A stretch of 34,542 nt of DNA from Desulfobacterales bacterium (lineage in GTDB: Bacteria > Desulfobacterota > Desulfobacteria > Desulfobacterales > SURF-7), in NCBI GenBank assembly GCA_028277765.1, contig JANQFQ010000100.1, positions 1 to 34,542 on the forward strand, read 5' to 3'. A program made the position numbers and the translations under genes. Position 1 is the stretch's first letter. Each line of letters starts with the position of its first letter. The notes under the pieces are model-generated. The model ran no database searches. It saw only the letters and a program-made list of their open reading frames with translations, and was not told where the DNA came from. Below are positions 7,331-15,888 of the stretch, in pieces.

Positions 7331-8959
7331 ATGACCAAACACTACGACATCATTATCATCGGAAGTGGACCGAATGGCCTTGCCGCAGGTGCGTATCTCA
7401 GCAAAGCCGGACAGAAGGTGTTAATTCTTGAAAAAAGATTTGAAGCAGGCGGCGGGCTTGCCACCGAACAGGTAACCCTCCCTGATTTTTTCCACAATAC
7501 CCATGCCATGTTTCATATGATGGTCGATTACGCGCCTGTATACGAGGACCTGGAGTTTGAAAAAAGATGGGAAGTGACCCATATCTTTCCCGAAGTTCAG
7601 AGCGCCATGCCGCTCCCTGACGGCAGGAGCATCTGCCTTTACCAGGATGTGGAAAAAACATGCGTTTCAATCGCGCAGTTTTCCCAGAAAGATGCTAACA
7701 GCTACCGGGACATGCACAAAAAGTATGATGAAATGATGAAAGAGATCCTCGGGCCCCAGACGTATGTCCCCATGGAGCCGGCCCCGATTATGGCCGCAAA
7801 GATGGAAGAGACGGATCTCGGCAGGGAGCTGTCTGAACTGTCTGAAAAGACGCCCCAGGAGATTGTTTACGAACTTTATGAAAACGAGCATGTCCGCACA
7901 ATGATGCTGTATCAATGCTGCCACTGGGCGCTCGACTACCAGCAGTCGGGTGTCAGCTACATGGTCCCCATTTATCTAAACAGGATGGTGAACTACCGAC
8001 TCGCCGCCGGCGGATCACACCGGGTCTCCAATGCCCTGTGCAAGTCGATCTTTGACAGCCAGGGGCTTATCCTGACTAGTGTCGATATCCGTAAAATAAT
8101 TATGGAAAACGGCGAAGCAAAAGGTGTGGAGATACATGACGGAACGCAATACATTGCGGACAAAGCGATTATCAGTACCATTGATCCTCACCAGACGTTC
8201 CTCGATTATGTGGGTGAAGAGAACCTTGAATCCGATTTTACCGATATGATCAAGGCCTACCAGTGGGAAAAATGGAGTCTTCTTCAGCTCCAGATGGCCC
8301 TTGCTGAACCGCCTGATTTCACGGCTGCCCAGAACAATCCTGATGTAAACAAGGCGTTTCTGTATGTCCTGGGATATGACAATATTGATATCCTTACCGG
8401 CCAATTTGACGCTATTGCTGAGGGGAAGATGCCGGATAACGCGGGCTGCAACATCTGTTTTCCAAGCGTCCATGATCCGTTTCAAGCGCCTCCGGGCATG
8501 GCAAACGCCACAATGTCGCAGATGGCTCCTTATGATCTGGCTGACGGCGGCAAGGACAAATGGCTGAATCATAAATTCAAAAAAGAGATCGTTGAAAAAC
8601 AGATAACCCTGCTTCAAAAATACGCGCCAAACATAACCCGCGACAAGGTATTATACGATTACCTGGCAACCCCGGCAGATATCCAGAATAAGTTTGCGAA
8701 CATGGTCAAAGGCGGATACAAACAGGGTGCGTATCATCCTCTGCAGATGGGATACCTGAGACCGAACCAGGACTGCTCCCATTATCGGACACCGGTCAAA
8801 AACCTGTATGTGGGTGGCGCCAGCGTCGCCCCTGGCGGCATGGTCATCTGGGGACCAGGTTATAACTGTGCCAATGCTGTTGCAGAAGATTACAGCATTG
8901 AGAAATGGTGGAAAGAACCGGAATATGTGACAAAAGCTCGGGAAAAAGGATACATCTGA
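7331..8959 (+). CDS. CrtI/phytoene-desaturase-like FAD-dependent oxidoreductase 2
   Basis: This 542-residue flavoprotein has a canonical dinucleotide-binding start (IIIGSGPNGLAAGAYLSKAG), followed by LEKR and GGGLATEQ. The C-terminal NLYVGGASVAPGG and GPGYNCANAV segments match the C-terminal FAD contact of the CrtI/NAD(P)-FAD oxidoreductase superfamily. ATG follows a GAGGAG site at about 7319. It is a paralogue of the gene before it, and both could work as two subunits or as successive enzymes. No membrane segment or signal peptide is evident, so it is probably cytoplasmic. Other members are carotenoid desaturases or saturases, but no carotenoid synthesis gene is present, and the CoA-ester neighbours argue against that role. 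Confidence 0.85.
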   Translation: MTKHYDIIIIGSGPNGLAAGAYLSKAGQKVLILEKRFEAGGGLATEQVTLPDFFHNTHAMFHMMVDYAPVYEDLEFEKRWEVTHIFPEVQSAMPLPDGRSICLYQDVEKTCVSIAQFSQKDANSYRDMHKKYDEMMKEILGPQTYVPMEPAPIMAAKMEETDLGRELSELSEKTPQEIVYELYENEHVRTMMLYQCCHWALDYQQSGVSYMVPIYLNRMVNYRLAAGGSHRVSNALCKSIFDSQGLILTSVDIRKIIMENGEAKGVEIHDGTQYIADKAIISTIDPHQTFLDYVGEENLESDFTDMIKAYQWEKWSLLQLQMALAEPPDFTAAQNNPDVNKAFLYVLGYDNIDILTGQFDAIAEGKMPDNAGCNICFPSVHDPFQAPPGMANATMSQMAPYDLADGGKDKWLNHKFKKEIVEKQITLLQKYAPNITRDKVLYDYLATPADIQNKFANMVKGGYKQGAYHPLQMGYLRPNQDCSHYRTPVKNLYVGGASVAPGGMVIWGPGYNCANAVAEDYSIEKWWKEPEYVTKAREKGYI

Positions 8960-9034
8960 TGTGTAAGAATTAATTTTCTTGCATTAAAAACGATTTCAGT
9001 TTTAATTAAAATTTATATTGATAAAATATTTACA

Positions 9035-9190
9035 AAATCCGAAAATCAAAGCACGAAACAATATCAAATGACAAAAATTCTAATTTCAAAGACATTAATT
9101 AATATAAAATATTAAGTTATTATGGTTTTGGGCCTTCGAGAATTTGGATTTCGGATTTGTTTCGAACTTCGGATTTCGATATTCGGATTT
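9035..9190. repeat. Dispersed palindromic intergenic element, copy 2
   Basis: The element starts aaatccgaaaatcaaagcac and ends ttcggatttcgatattcgga, with an AT-rich interior carrying caatatcaaatgac as in copy 1 at 1794-1970. It takes up most of the 313-base gap (8960-9272) before the acyl-CoA dehydrogenase gene. Nothing else is recognisable in that gap except the ribosome site at its end. Confidence 0.72.
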
Positions 9191-9272
9191 AAAAATCTTA
9201 AAATAAATTAAAAACAATCAAATTTTGCATCTTCAAGATGTTAGCGATTCAAAACGAGGAGGTATGTTTTCT

Positions 9273-10427
9273 ATGGATTTTGAATTTACCAAGGAACAGC
9301 AGGGAATCCAGAAAGCAGTAAAAGATTTCTGCAAAGGAGAATTCAGCAATGAACTGGCGCTTGAGCTGGATCAGCAACATGAGTTTCCCATGAAGCTTTA
9401 TAAAAAAGCGGCAAAACTCGGTTTTGTTGGTATCGGCATCCCTGAAGACTATTCAGGTGAAGGTTACGGTGTTGTTGAAAAATGTATTGTTTGTGAAGAA
9501 CTGTGCCGGGGAGATTCAACAATTGGTTCTGCCCTGGCTTTGGCCAATTTTTCCCATGAATGTATCCTGACTTTCGCCAGTGATGATTTGAAAAAACAGT
9601 GCCTTCCGCCTTTGGCCCAGGGCAAGACTCTTTCAGCAGGTGCTTTTACTGAGCCAGACCATGGGTCGGATATCACCCGTATGGATACAACTGCTGTAAA
9701 GGACGGTGATGAATGGGTCATTAATGGCAGTAAAACCTTTATCACCAACGCCGGACTTGCCGGCTATTTTACGGTGCTGGTTCAAACAGACCCGGATGTT
9801 ACCCCGTCCCACAAGGGGATGAGCACCATACTTGTTGAAGCAGACCGTGATGGTGTTTCTATTAATGATGTTGGACTTAAGATGGGTATCCGGTCAACAT
9901 ACACCGGAGAGGTAGTATTCAAGGATGTTCGTGTCCCCCTGTCAAACCTTATTGGAAAAGAGAACAAAGGTTTTTACCATGTACTCGAGTTTTTTGACGA
10001 GAGCCGGATATGGATCGGTGCCCAGGCCCTTGGGATAGCAGAATGCGCTTATGACCGCGTAATGGCATATGTAAAGGAAAGGGAACAGTTCGGCAGAAAG
10101 ATAGCCCAATTCCAGGTTACCCAGCACAAGCTGGCGGACATGGCCACAAAAATTGAACTGGCCGGACTCCTTGTTTATAAGGCTGCATGGAACTTTGACC
10201 AGGGCAGAATCGATCCCAAGCTCACATCCATGGCAAAAATGTTCGCGGCCCGAAGCGCTGTTGAAATTGCTGATGAAGCCATACAGCTTTTAGGCGGCTA
10301 CGGCTATATGACAGAATATGAAGTTGAACGGATCTACCGTGACGCCAAAATCACGGAAATCTATGAAGGAACAAAAGAGATACAGAAGAATACAATTGCC
10401 AGTTCCCTGCTGGGGAAGCTGAAGTGA
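9273..10427 (+). CDS. Acyl-CoA dehydrogenase
   Basis: This 384-residue FAD enzyme has the full family architecture: an N-terminal helical domain (MDFEFTKEQ), a middle beta domain with FTEPDHGSD and WVINGSKTFITNAG, and a C-terminal helical domain with REQFGRKIAQFQVTQ and LGGYGYM. The catalytic base is Glu365 in IYEGTKEIQKN, as in short- and medium-chain acyl-CoA dehydrogenases. It introduces a 2,3-double bond into an acyl-CoA and passes electrons to ETF, which is not in the window. The start is the ATG at 9273, ten bases after GAGGAGG (9256-9262); the ATG at 9264 is too close to that site. The neighbours fit a beta-oxidation step. Chain length or ring specificity cannot be assigned. Confidence 0.93.
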   Translation: MDFEFTKEQQGIQKAVKDFCKGEFSNELALELDQQHEFPMKLYKKAAKLGFVGIGIPEDYSGEGYGVVEKCIVCEELCRGDSTIGSALALANFSHECILTFASDDLKKQCLPPLAQGKTLSAGAFTEPDHGSDITRMDTTAVKDGDEWVINGSKTFITNAGLAGYFTVLVQTDPDVTPSHKGMSTILVEADRDGVSINDVGLKMGIRSTYTGEVVFKDVRVPLSNLIGKENKGFYHVLEFFDESRIWIGAQALGIAECAYDRVMAYVKEREQFGRKIAQFQVTQHKLADMATKIELAGLLVYKAAWNFDQGRIDPKLTSMAKMFAARSAVEIADEAIQLLGGYGYMTEYEVERIYRDAKITEIYEGTKEIQKNTIASSLLGKLK

Positions 10428-10431
10428 AAAA

Positions 10432-10572
10432 ACAGATCCTAGATACTAGATGCTAGATGAAAACAGGACTGAGGATTGAGGACTGAGTAAAAAAATAGGA
10501 TTGTAAGCTGGATTGAGCCGACTCGCCTTAGTCATATTCTTATTCAGGATCTAGCATCTAACATCCAGGATC
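10432..10572. repeat. Dispersed 'ggatctagcatcta' intergenic repeat, copy 2
   Basis: The left part reads gatcctagatactagatgc and the right part aggatctagcatcta, an imperfect inverse, so the element has inverted ends. It also contains aaaacaggactgagg and a direct repeat of gactgag/gattgag as in copy 1. It fills most of the 217-base gap before the 3-hydroxyacyl-CoA dehydrogenase gene. No gene or clear terminator is visible. Confidence 0.62.
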
Positions 10573-10644
10573 ATTATATTTAAAGCAGAACATGTAAAGA
10601 TTGATCGACATAATTATACAATCACAAAATCACGAGGAAATACT

Positions 10645-11493
10645 ATGAACATAAAAACCTTCGGCGTTGTCGGCGCAGGTCAGATGGGAAGCGGTATTGC
10701 ACAGGTTGCTTCCACGTTCGGTTATGATGTCATCATCCATGACATTAATTCTGATTGTGTCAAACGCGGTATCGATAATATTAAAAAAGTATTAAACAAG
10801 AGAGTCGATAAAGGTAAAATAACTGCTGAAGAAAAAGAAAAAATCCTCGGCAGGATAAAAACCAGTACTGACCTAAAAGACATGAAAGCAGCTGATTTCG
10901 TGATTGAAGCGGCAAATGAAGAGGAAGAAATAAAATCTCAGATTTTTAAAACACTTGACAGCATATGTGGAAAAAATGTCATCCTTGCCACAAACACATC
11001 CTCCATACCGATCGGGAAAATCGCTTCACAGACTAACCGCCAGGATAAAATTATCGGCATGCATTTTATGAATCCCCCGCCAGTGATGAAACTGATTGAA
11101 GTTGTCCGGTGCCTAAATACATCTGACGAGACCTATAACATCACGCGGAAGCTTTCAGAAAAATTTGGAAAAACACCTGTGAACGTGGGCGACTACCCGG
11201 CGTTTATATTAAATCGGATTCTCATGCCGATGATCAACGAAGGTATTTTCTGTCTGTTTACCCGGATAGGTACGGAAAAAGATATTGATACAGCCATGAA
11301 ACTTGGCGCAAATATCCCCATGGGCCCCCTGGAACTGGCTGACCTGATCGGCCTTGATACCTGCCTGGCTGTAATGAGAAACCTATATACCGGTTTTAAT
11401 GATCCCAAGTACCGCCCCTGCCCGCTTTTAAAAAGATACGTTGAGGCCGGATGGCTGGGGCGGAAGGCCGGAAGGGGTTTTTACAAGTACTAG
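10645..11493 (+). CDS. 3-hydroxyacyl-CoA (3-hydroxybutyryl-CoA) dehydrogenase
   Basis: This 282-residue NAD(P)-dependent dehydrogenase interconverts 3-hydroxyacyl-CoA and 3-oxoacyl-CoA. The N-terminal Rossmann motif is GAGQMG (residues 10-15). The catalytic His140 lies in GMHFMNP, with Glu152 (KLIEV) as its partner and Ser119 in ATNTSS. The C-terminal domain has PMGPLELADLIGLD and ends GRGFYKY, the usual end of the short bacterial form. GAGG precedes the ATG by about eight bases. It follows the acyl-CoA dehydrogenase and supplies the second oxidation of a beta-oxidation cycle; no thiolase is present in the window to finish it. Confidence 0.94.
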   Translation: MNIKTFGVVGAGQMGSGIAQVASTFGYDVIIHDINSDCVKRGIDNIKKVLNKRVDKGKITAEEKEKILGRIKTSTDLKDMKAADFVIEAANEEEEIKSQIFKTLDSICGKNVILATNTSSIPIGKIASQTNRQDKIIGMHFMNPPPVMKLIEVVRCLNTSDETYNITRKLSEKFGKTPVNVGDYPAFILNRILMPMINEGIFCLFTRIGTEKDIDTAMKLGANIPMGPLELADLIGLDTCLAVMRNLYTGFNDPKYRPCPLLKRYVEAGWLGRKAGRGFYKY

Positions 11494-11512
11494 TCATTCA
11501 ACAGGAGTAGCC

Positions 11513-11539
11513 ATGCCTGTATATCTATTCATCAACTAA
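11513..11539 (+). other. Possible 8-codon leader micro-ORF (MPVYLFIN) before the second BcrC-like gene
   Basis: AGGAG at 11502-11506 is followed by ATG and eight codons ending in TAA at 11537-11539. The stop runs into the AAGGAG ribosome site of the following TTG-start gene. Such spacing could couple translation of the two. The first BcrC-like gene lacks an equivalent. The reading frame is very short and may be chance. Confidence 0.3.
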
Positions 11540-11554
11540 GGAGAAAAATTAACC

Positions 11555-12700
11555 TTGGACACCCAAGTTCAAAACCAGGCGTTTAACAAATTCACTGAAG
11601 CTGCTGAAACGATTAATAATGCTGAGATGAAGAAGTGGAAAAATGACGGCAAGGGGATTATCGGTTATTTTTGTTCTTCCTTTCCAGAAGAAATCATTAC
11701 TGCCGCGGGCATGATGCCGTTTCGCATACGAGCAACCGGCAGTGAGGACACTGAGCTTTCTGATTCTTTCTTTTCAAGCAATAACTGCAGTTTTCCGAGG
11801 CACGCGTTTAACTTGGCGCTTAAAGGGGAGTTTGATTTCCTGGATGGCATTATCGTATTCAACAGCTGCGACAATATCCGGCGCATCTATGACCACTGGC
11901 AACGTCAATTAAAGACCCCTTTTGTTGAGTTCGTCCATATCCCCAAAAAAGCTGAAGCAGCGCAGGTAGACTGGTTCAGGGAAGAGATGTCTATCTTTAA
12001 GGAAAAAGTCGAAAGCCATTTTAACCTCGAATTGACCGATGACAAATTAGCGGAAGCCATCAAAACCCACAATGAAACCCGCCAGCTCTTAAGACAGCTT
12101 TATGACCTGAGAAAAGGGGATTCGCCGCCAATAACCGGCGCTGAAACCATAGCCATCACTGTTGCGTCAACCGCTATGCCAAAACTTACATACAATAAAC
12201 TGTTAAAGGATTTGTTAAAAGAACTCAATTCCGCCAAAGGCCACTCAGATTACAAAGCTAGGCTTATGGTCATAGGAGGAGAACTGGATAATCCAGGATA
12301 CATTGACGTTATCGAAAGCCAGGGCGGTCTTGTGGTAACCGATTCATTATGTTTCGGCACAAGAATATTCTGGAAAGATGTAGATGAGAATATAGAAGAT
12401 CCTTTGACTGCTCTTTCGCAATACTATATTGTTGAGCGGCCTTCATGTCCCAGGGTTTATGGAAAACACGCGGACCGGGCCGGTTATGTAAAAAAAATGA
12501 TAGAAGACTTCAAGGTGGACGGGGTTATTTTCGAAAGGCTCGCTTTTTGCGACATCTGGGGATTTGAGCAGTTTTCCATTACCAATGATTTTAAAGAATG
12601 GAATGTGCCCCTTTTATCTCTAGACCGTGAATACACATTAACCGCCATCGGTCAGCTGCGAACACGGGTTCAGGCATTTATGGAAGCGCTGGGAGGCTGA
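11555..12700 (+). CDS. BcrC/BadD/HgdB-type subunit of the benzoyl-CoA reductase / 2-hydroxyacyl-CoA dehydratase family, copy 2
   Basis: This 381-residue protein is a paralogue of the product of 2932-4083, with more than half the positions identical by eye. It keeps GYFCSSFPEE, NNCSFPR, NSCDNIRR and AFCDIWG, that is, the same three likely cluster cysteines. The start is TTG after AAGGAG, as in copy 1 (both begin Met-Asp-Thr), which suggests a duplicated block including the start region. The stop TGA is one base from the ATG of its BcrB-like partner. Role and missing activator are as for copy 1. Divergence between copies hints at different substrates or successive steps rather than gene dosage. 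Confidence 0.9.
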   Translation: MDTQVQNQAFNKFTEAAETINNAEMKKWKNDGKGIIGYFCSSFPEEIITAAGMMPFRIRATGSEDTELSDSFFSSNNCSFPRHAFNLALKGEFDFLDGIIVFNSCDNIRRIYDHWQRQLKTPFVEFVHIPKKAEAAQVDWFREEMSIFKEKVESHFNLELTDDKLAEAIKTHNETRQLLRQLYDLRKGDSPPITGAETIAITVASTAMPKLTYNKLLKDLLKELNSAKGHSDYKARLMVIGGELDNPGYIDVIESQGGLVVTDSLCFGTRIFWKDVDENIEDPLTALSQYYIVERPSCPRVYGKHADRAGYVKKMIEDFKVDGVIFERLAFCDIWGFEQFSITNDFKEWNVPLLSLDREYTLTAIGQLRTRVQAFMEALGG

Positions 12701-12701
12701 T

Positions 12702-13997
12702 ATGGACGCAAAGCAAAAAAGATCTCTGGAACGTATTAACGAGGAAATCGTAACATACAGTGCTCTTGCAGAAGGGCTTGCGTTGATGCCGGATGACATG
12801 TCCCAAAAAGTTCATCTCCCCCTGGTTAAGTATATCGTAGCGCAACACAGTAAAACAGTGGAACACGTGGAAAAAGGCCTCCCCCTTGTTGCCAACACCT
12901 TTACCAATCCCCCGGAGATTTTTTCCGCCATGGATATCCACTGGTTCTTTATTTTTCAGGCAGCCTGGGGCGGCGGGGTTGAGAATCCCCATTTAATGGA
13001 GGATCTGGAAATTGTCGATAACATGGCTGTGGCCAGTGACTGCTGTACCCTCCTTAGAATGGGATTATACTATATTGACCAGGGATACCTGCCGGTACCC
13101 ACTGCCTATGTCGGCATTGTAGAACCGTGTGACGGTGTTACCAGTGTTCACGAGGCGATCATGAGCCATAAAGACTGGCGGAATGTGCCCTCTTTCGCGC
13201 CTGAACCCACATATTACACGGATGAGCGGAGTATTAAATACTATGCCGGTGAAATAAAAAGGATGGCGGAATTCCTTGAAAAACATACAGGGAATGGACT
13301 AAGCATCGACCGACTTCGCAACGTCATTGAGGAGACCAACAAGCAGTATGCCCTCTGGCATGAATACAATGCGCTCCGCATGTCATCCCCTACACCCCAT
13401 GACGCGATCCTGCCTCAGTCCTGCTTCTATGTAACCAATTTTGCCGGTGCCGGTGATCCCTGTCACACGGTCTGGTTTCAGGACCTGATTGCTGAAGCAG
13501 AAAGGCGGATTGCTGAAAATGACCCGGTTGTGCCGAACCAGAAGTTTCGAGTGCTCTGGTTTGATATCCCCTCGGTCTATTACGCCACACTCGTCCCCTG
13601 GATGGAACAGGAGCTTGGCGGCACAGTGGTCCTCGATATGATCAGCTACTGCCCCTACACCCAGATCGACACCTCAACAGAAGACACCATGTTTGAAGGG
13701 CTTGCCAAGCGGAGTCTCAATGACGGCCCCATGATAAGGCAGGCAAAAGGGTTTGCGGACAATTTTCTTGCTGATATTGAAACAATCGTAAACGATTTTA
13801 AAATCGACTGCGTGATATGGCCCGGCCATATGGGGCACAAAGACGGGGCCGCGAGCATCAGCCTGATGCGGGAAAAATGCCGTGAGATCAATGTCCCGTT
13901 TTTAACCATTGGACTGGATCATGTGGATAGAAGGTATACATCCTTAGAAGAGATTCAAGCTAAAATTTCACAGTTTGTTAAGGCAATGGTGCTTTGA
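12702..13997 (+). CDS. BcrB-like subunit of the benzoyl-CoA reductase / 2-hydroxyacyl-CoA dehydratase family, copy 2
   Basis: This 431-residue protein is a paralogue of the product of 4083-5381. It keeps the cysteines in SDCCTLLRMG and VEPCDG and the same histidine-containing GHMGHKDG segment (13824-13847) in place of the usual C-terminal cysteine. The conserved pattern in both copies means the histidine is not a random loss. GGGAGG ends seven bases before the ATG and overlaps the end of its partner gene. It is the last gene of the plus-strand cluster; a 427-base gap follows. Confidence 0.88.
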   Translation: MDAKQKRSLERINEEIVTYSALAEGLALMPDDMSQKVHLPLVKYIVAQHSKTVEHVEKGLPLVANTFTNPPEIFSAMDIHWFFIFQAAWGGGVENPHLMEDLEIVDNMAVASDCCTLLRMGLYYIDQGYLPVPTAYVGIVEPCDGVTSVHEAIMSHKDWRNVPSFAPEPTYYTDERSIKYYAGEIKRMAEFLEKHTGNGLSIDRLRNVIEETNKQYALWHEYNALRMSSPTPHDAILPQSCFYVTNFAGAGDPCHTVWFQDLIAEAERRIAENDPVVPNQKFRVLWFDIPSVYYATLVPWMEQELGGTVVLDMISYCPYTQIDTSTEDTMFEGLAKRSLNDGPMIRQAKGFADNFLADIETIVNDFKIDCVIWPGHMGHKDGAASISLMREKCREINVPFLTIGLDHVDRRYTSLEEIQAKISQFVKAMVL

Positions 13998-14424
13998 TGG
14001 CACGCGGATGGCACGGATTAGGTGATTTTCACGGATAAAAATTTGCCTGTCCCTGAAACTAATCTTGACAATCCTGTACATCCTGTCAAAAAAAATACCC
14101 CTAACCTCCTTGATATTTCACTGAATTTATAGTATTTAACAGCAAATTGCACATCATAAAAACTATATACGAATATTGTAATTTAATTAATTGATTCACC
14201 AAAAATTGTAATTAACACCAGGCTTCAAGGGGTATTTACAATTTTTTAGTGGTTTTTACCAGAATTAACCGGTTCATTCACCATTTTTGGTGTTCAATAA
14301 TTGTTAACTGCTTTAACACGTTGTCATCTGTGCTAATGGTGCTTCCAACAATTCTCAATAATGACTTGTGGATGTGTTATCTTGTAGACAGTTTAACAAA
14401 AATTAAAGAAAGGTAAGGTTTATT
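13998..14424. other. Gene-free AT-rich intergenic stretch
   Basis: The first part (about 14000-14090) looks like degraded dispersed repeat text (cacggat repeated; tgacaatcctgtacatcctg). The rest is AT-rich with repeated attgtaatt words and a small hairpin, caccatttttggtg. It must carry the promoter of the following glycosyltransferase gene, but no convincing -35/-10 pair was found. No tRNA, terminator or coding frame was recognised. Confidence 0.5.
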
Positions 14425-15693
14425 ATGCAAAAAGTCAGTCATCGTATCGGGATTGTATCCACCCGTTTGCACGGTACAGACGGTGTTTCGCTGGAAGTGG
14501 TCAAATGGGTCAACGTTTTGGAAGAGCGATTAGGACATGAGTGCTTCTTTTTTGCCGGTGAATGCGAATGGCCGGAGGATCACTCCTCCGTTGTACCGGA
14601 AGCCCACTTTGAACATCCCGAAGTAAAAGCAATAACCACTGATCTGTTTGATGATTACATCCGTTCGCCAGAAACCTCGGCTTCAATAGAAAAGCTCAAG
14701 AACCATCTCAAGCATCATCTTCATAAGTTTGTGAAGCAGTTTGACCTTGAGTTAATCATCATCGAGAACGCAATGGCTATTCCGATGAATATTCCGTTAG
14801 GGCTGGCCTTGACCGAACTCATCGCTGAGACCAATCTGCCGGCCATTGGGCATCACCACGATTTTGCCTGGGAACGGACCCGTTACTCAGTGGGCGCGGC
14901 AGACGATTACCTGCGGGCTGCATTTCCAGCCACCCTCAACTCCATCATTCACGCTGTTATTAACTCATTTGGGCAAAAGCAACTGGCCCTGCGTACAGGT
15001 GCTAGTTCTATCATTGTTCCCAATGTAATGGACTTTGAGGCTGCACCTCCTGTGGCCGATGATTACGTTTCTGATTTGCGCGATCGGTTAGGAATTGGTG
15101 CTGATGAATATTTCTTGTTGCAACCCACTCGGGTAGTGCCTCGCAAAAGCATTGAGCGAGCAATTGAAATAGCCAGTCGTTTGGAGATGCCCTGTACCTT
15201 GGTCATATCTCACGACTCAGGCGATGAGGGGTCTGAATACCTGCACTTTCTGGAACAATATATTGACCTGATGGGGGTCAACACAATCTTTGCCTCTGAT
15301 ATTTTCGATGGTGTGCGGGGGCAAACTGCTGATGGCCAGAAAATCTACTCGTTGGCCGATGCTCATCATCCAGCTGATCTCATCACCTATCCTTCCAGAA
15401 TAGAGGGCTTTGGTAACGCTTTTTTAGAAGCTATTTATTACCGTAAACCAATTGTGATGAGCGCTTATGATATCTATAAGGTTGACATCCGTCCCAAAGG
15501 TTTTGATGTAATTGAATTTGAGAATTATATCACTGAAAATACTGTCCGGCGTACCCGCGATTTGTTGAGAAATCCAGATCGTGTTGCAGAAATTGTGGCC
15601 CACAACTACGAAGTTGCCCGTCGCCATTATTCATACCGGAACCTGGAGATATTGTTGGATGCGTTGGTTAGTATGAGTTTAGGGATTTTTTAG
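14425..15693 (+). CDS. GT4-family (GT-B fold) glycosyltransferase, possibly of the mannosylglucosylglycerate-synthase type
   Basis: This 422-residue protein has a GT-B fold layout. The N-terminal domain begins GIVSTRLHGTDGVSLEVVKW, with GHECFFFAGE shortly after. The C-terminal nucleotide-sugar domain has QPTRVVPRKSIERAIEIA and the E-x7-E motif in RIEGFGNAFLEAIYY. Such enzymes move a sugar from a nucleotide donor. The 'STR.HGTDGVSLE' opening recalls proteins annotated as mannosylglucosyl-3-phosphoglycerate synthase (compatible-solute synthesis), but that is from memory and not decisive. The ribosome site is AAAGAAAGG before the ATG. It stands alone between the catabolic cluster and a patch of small AT-rich genes, with no obvious partner enzyme. 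Confidence 0.82.
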   Translation: MQKVSHRIGIVSTRLHGTDGVSLEVVKWVNVLEERLGHECFFFAGECEWPEDHSSVVPEAHFEHPEVKAITTDLFDDYIRSPETSASIEKLKNHLKHHLHKFVKQFDLELIIIENAMAIPMNIPLGLALTELIAETNLPAIGHHHDFAWERTRYSVGAADDYLRAAFPATLNSIIHAVINSFGQKQLALRTGASSIIVPNVMDFEAAPPVADDYVSDLRDRLGIGADEYFLLQPTRVVPRKSIERAIEIASRLEMPCTLVISHDSGDEGSEYLHFLEQYIDLMGVNTIFASDIFDGVRGQTADGQKIYSLADAHHPADLITYPSRIEGFGNAFLEAIYYRKPIVMSAYDIYKVDIRPKGFDVIEFENYITENTVRRTRDLLRNPDRVAEIVAHNYEVARRHYSYRNLEILLDALVSMSLGIF

Positions 15694-15888
15694 ATAAACA
15701 AATATAATAGAAGCCATTCCTTGACTATAATTATCTTCGTGCAATGGTGTGAGTTTCCAAACAATATTGTTTTAAAATGCCATATTTTTTACTGTTACTT
15801 TAATCACTATATATTCAGTGGGTATGGAAATAGCCTCCTTGTTCAATTACAAACCAACGTTTGCTACCCACCATAGATTTATTTAAAG

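Noticed and set aside
5488..8959. Carotenoid biosynthesis genes
   Set aside because: The flavoproteins are only superfamily members; no phytoene synthase, cyclase or prenyltransferase is nearby, and the neighbours act on CoA esters.
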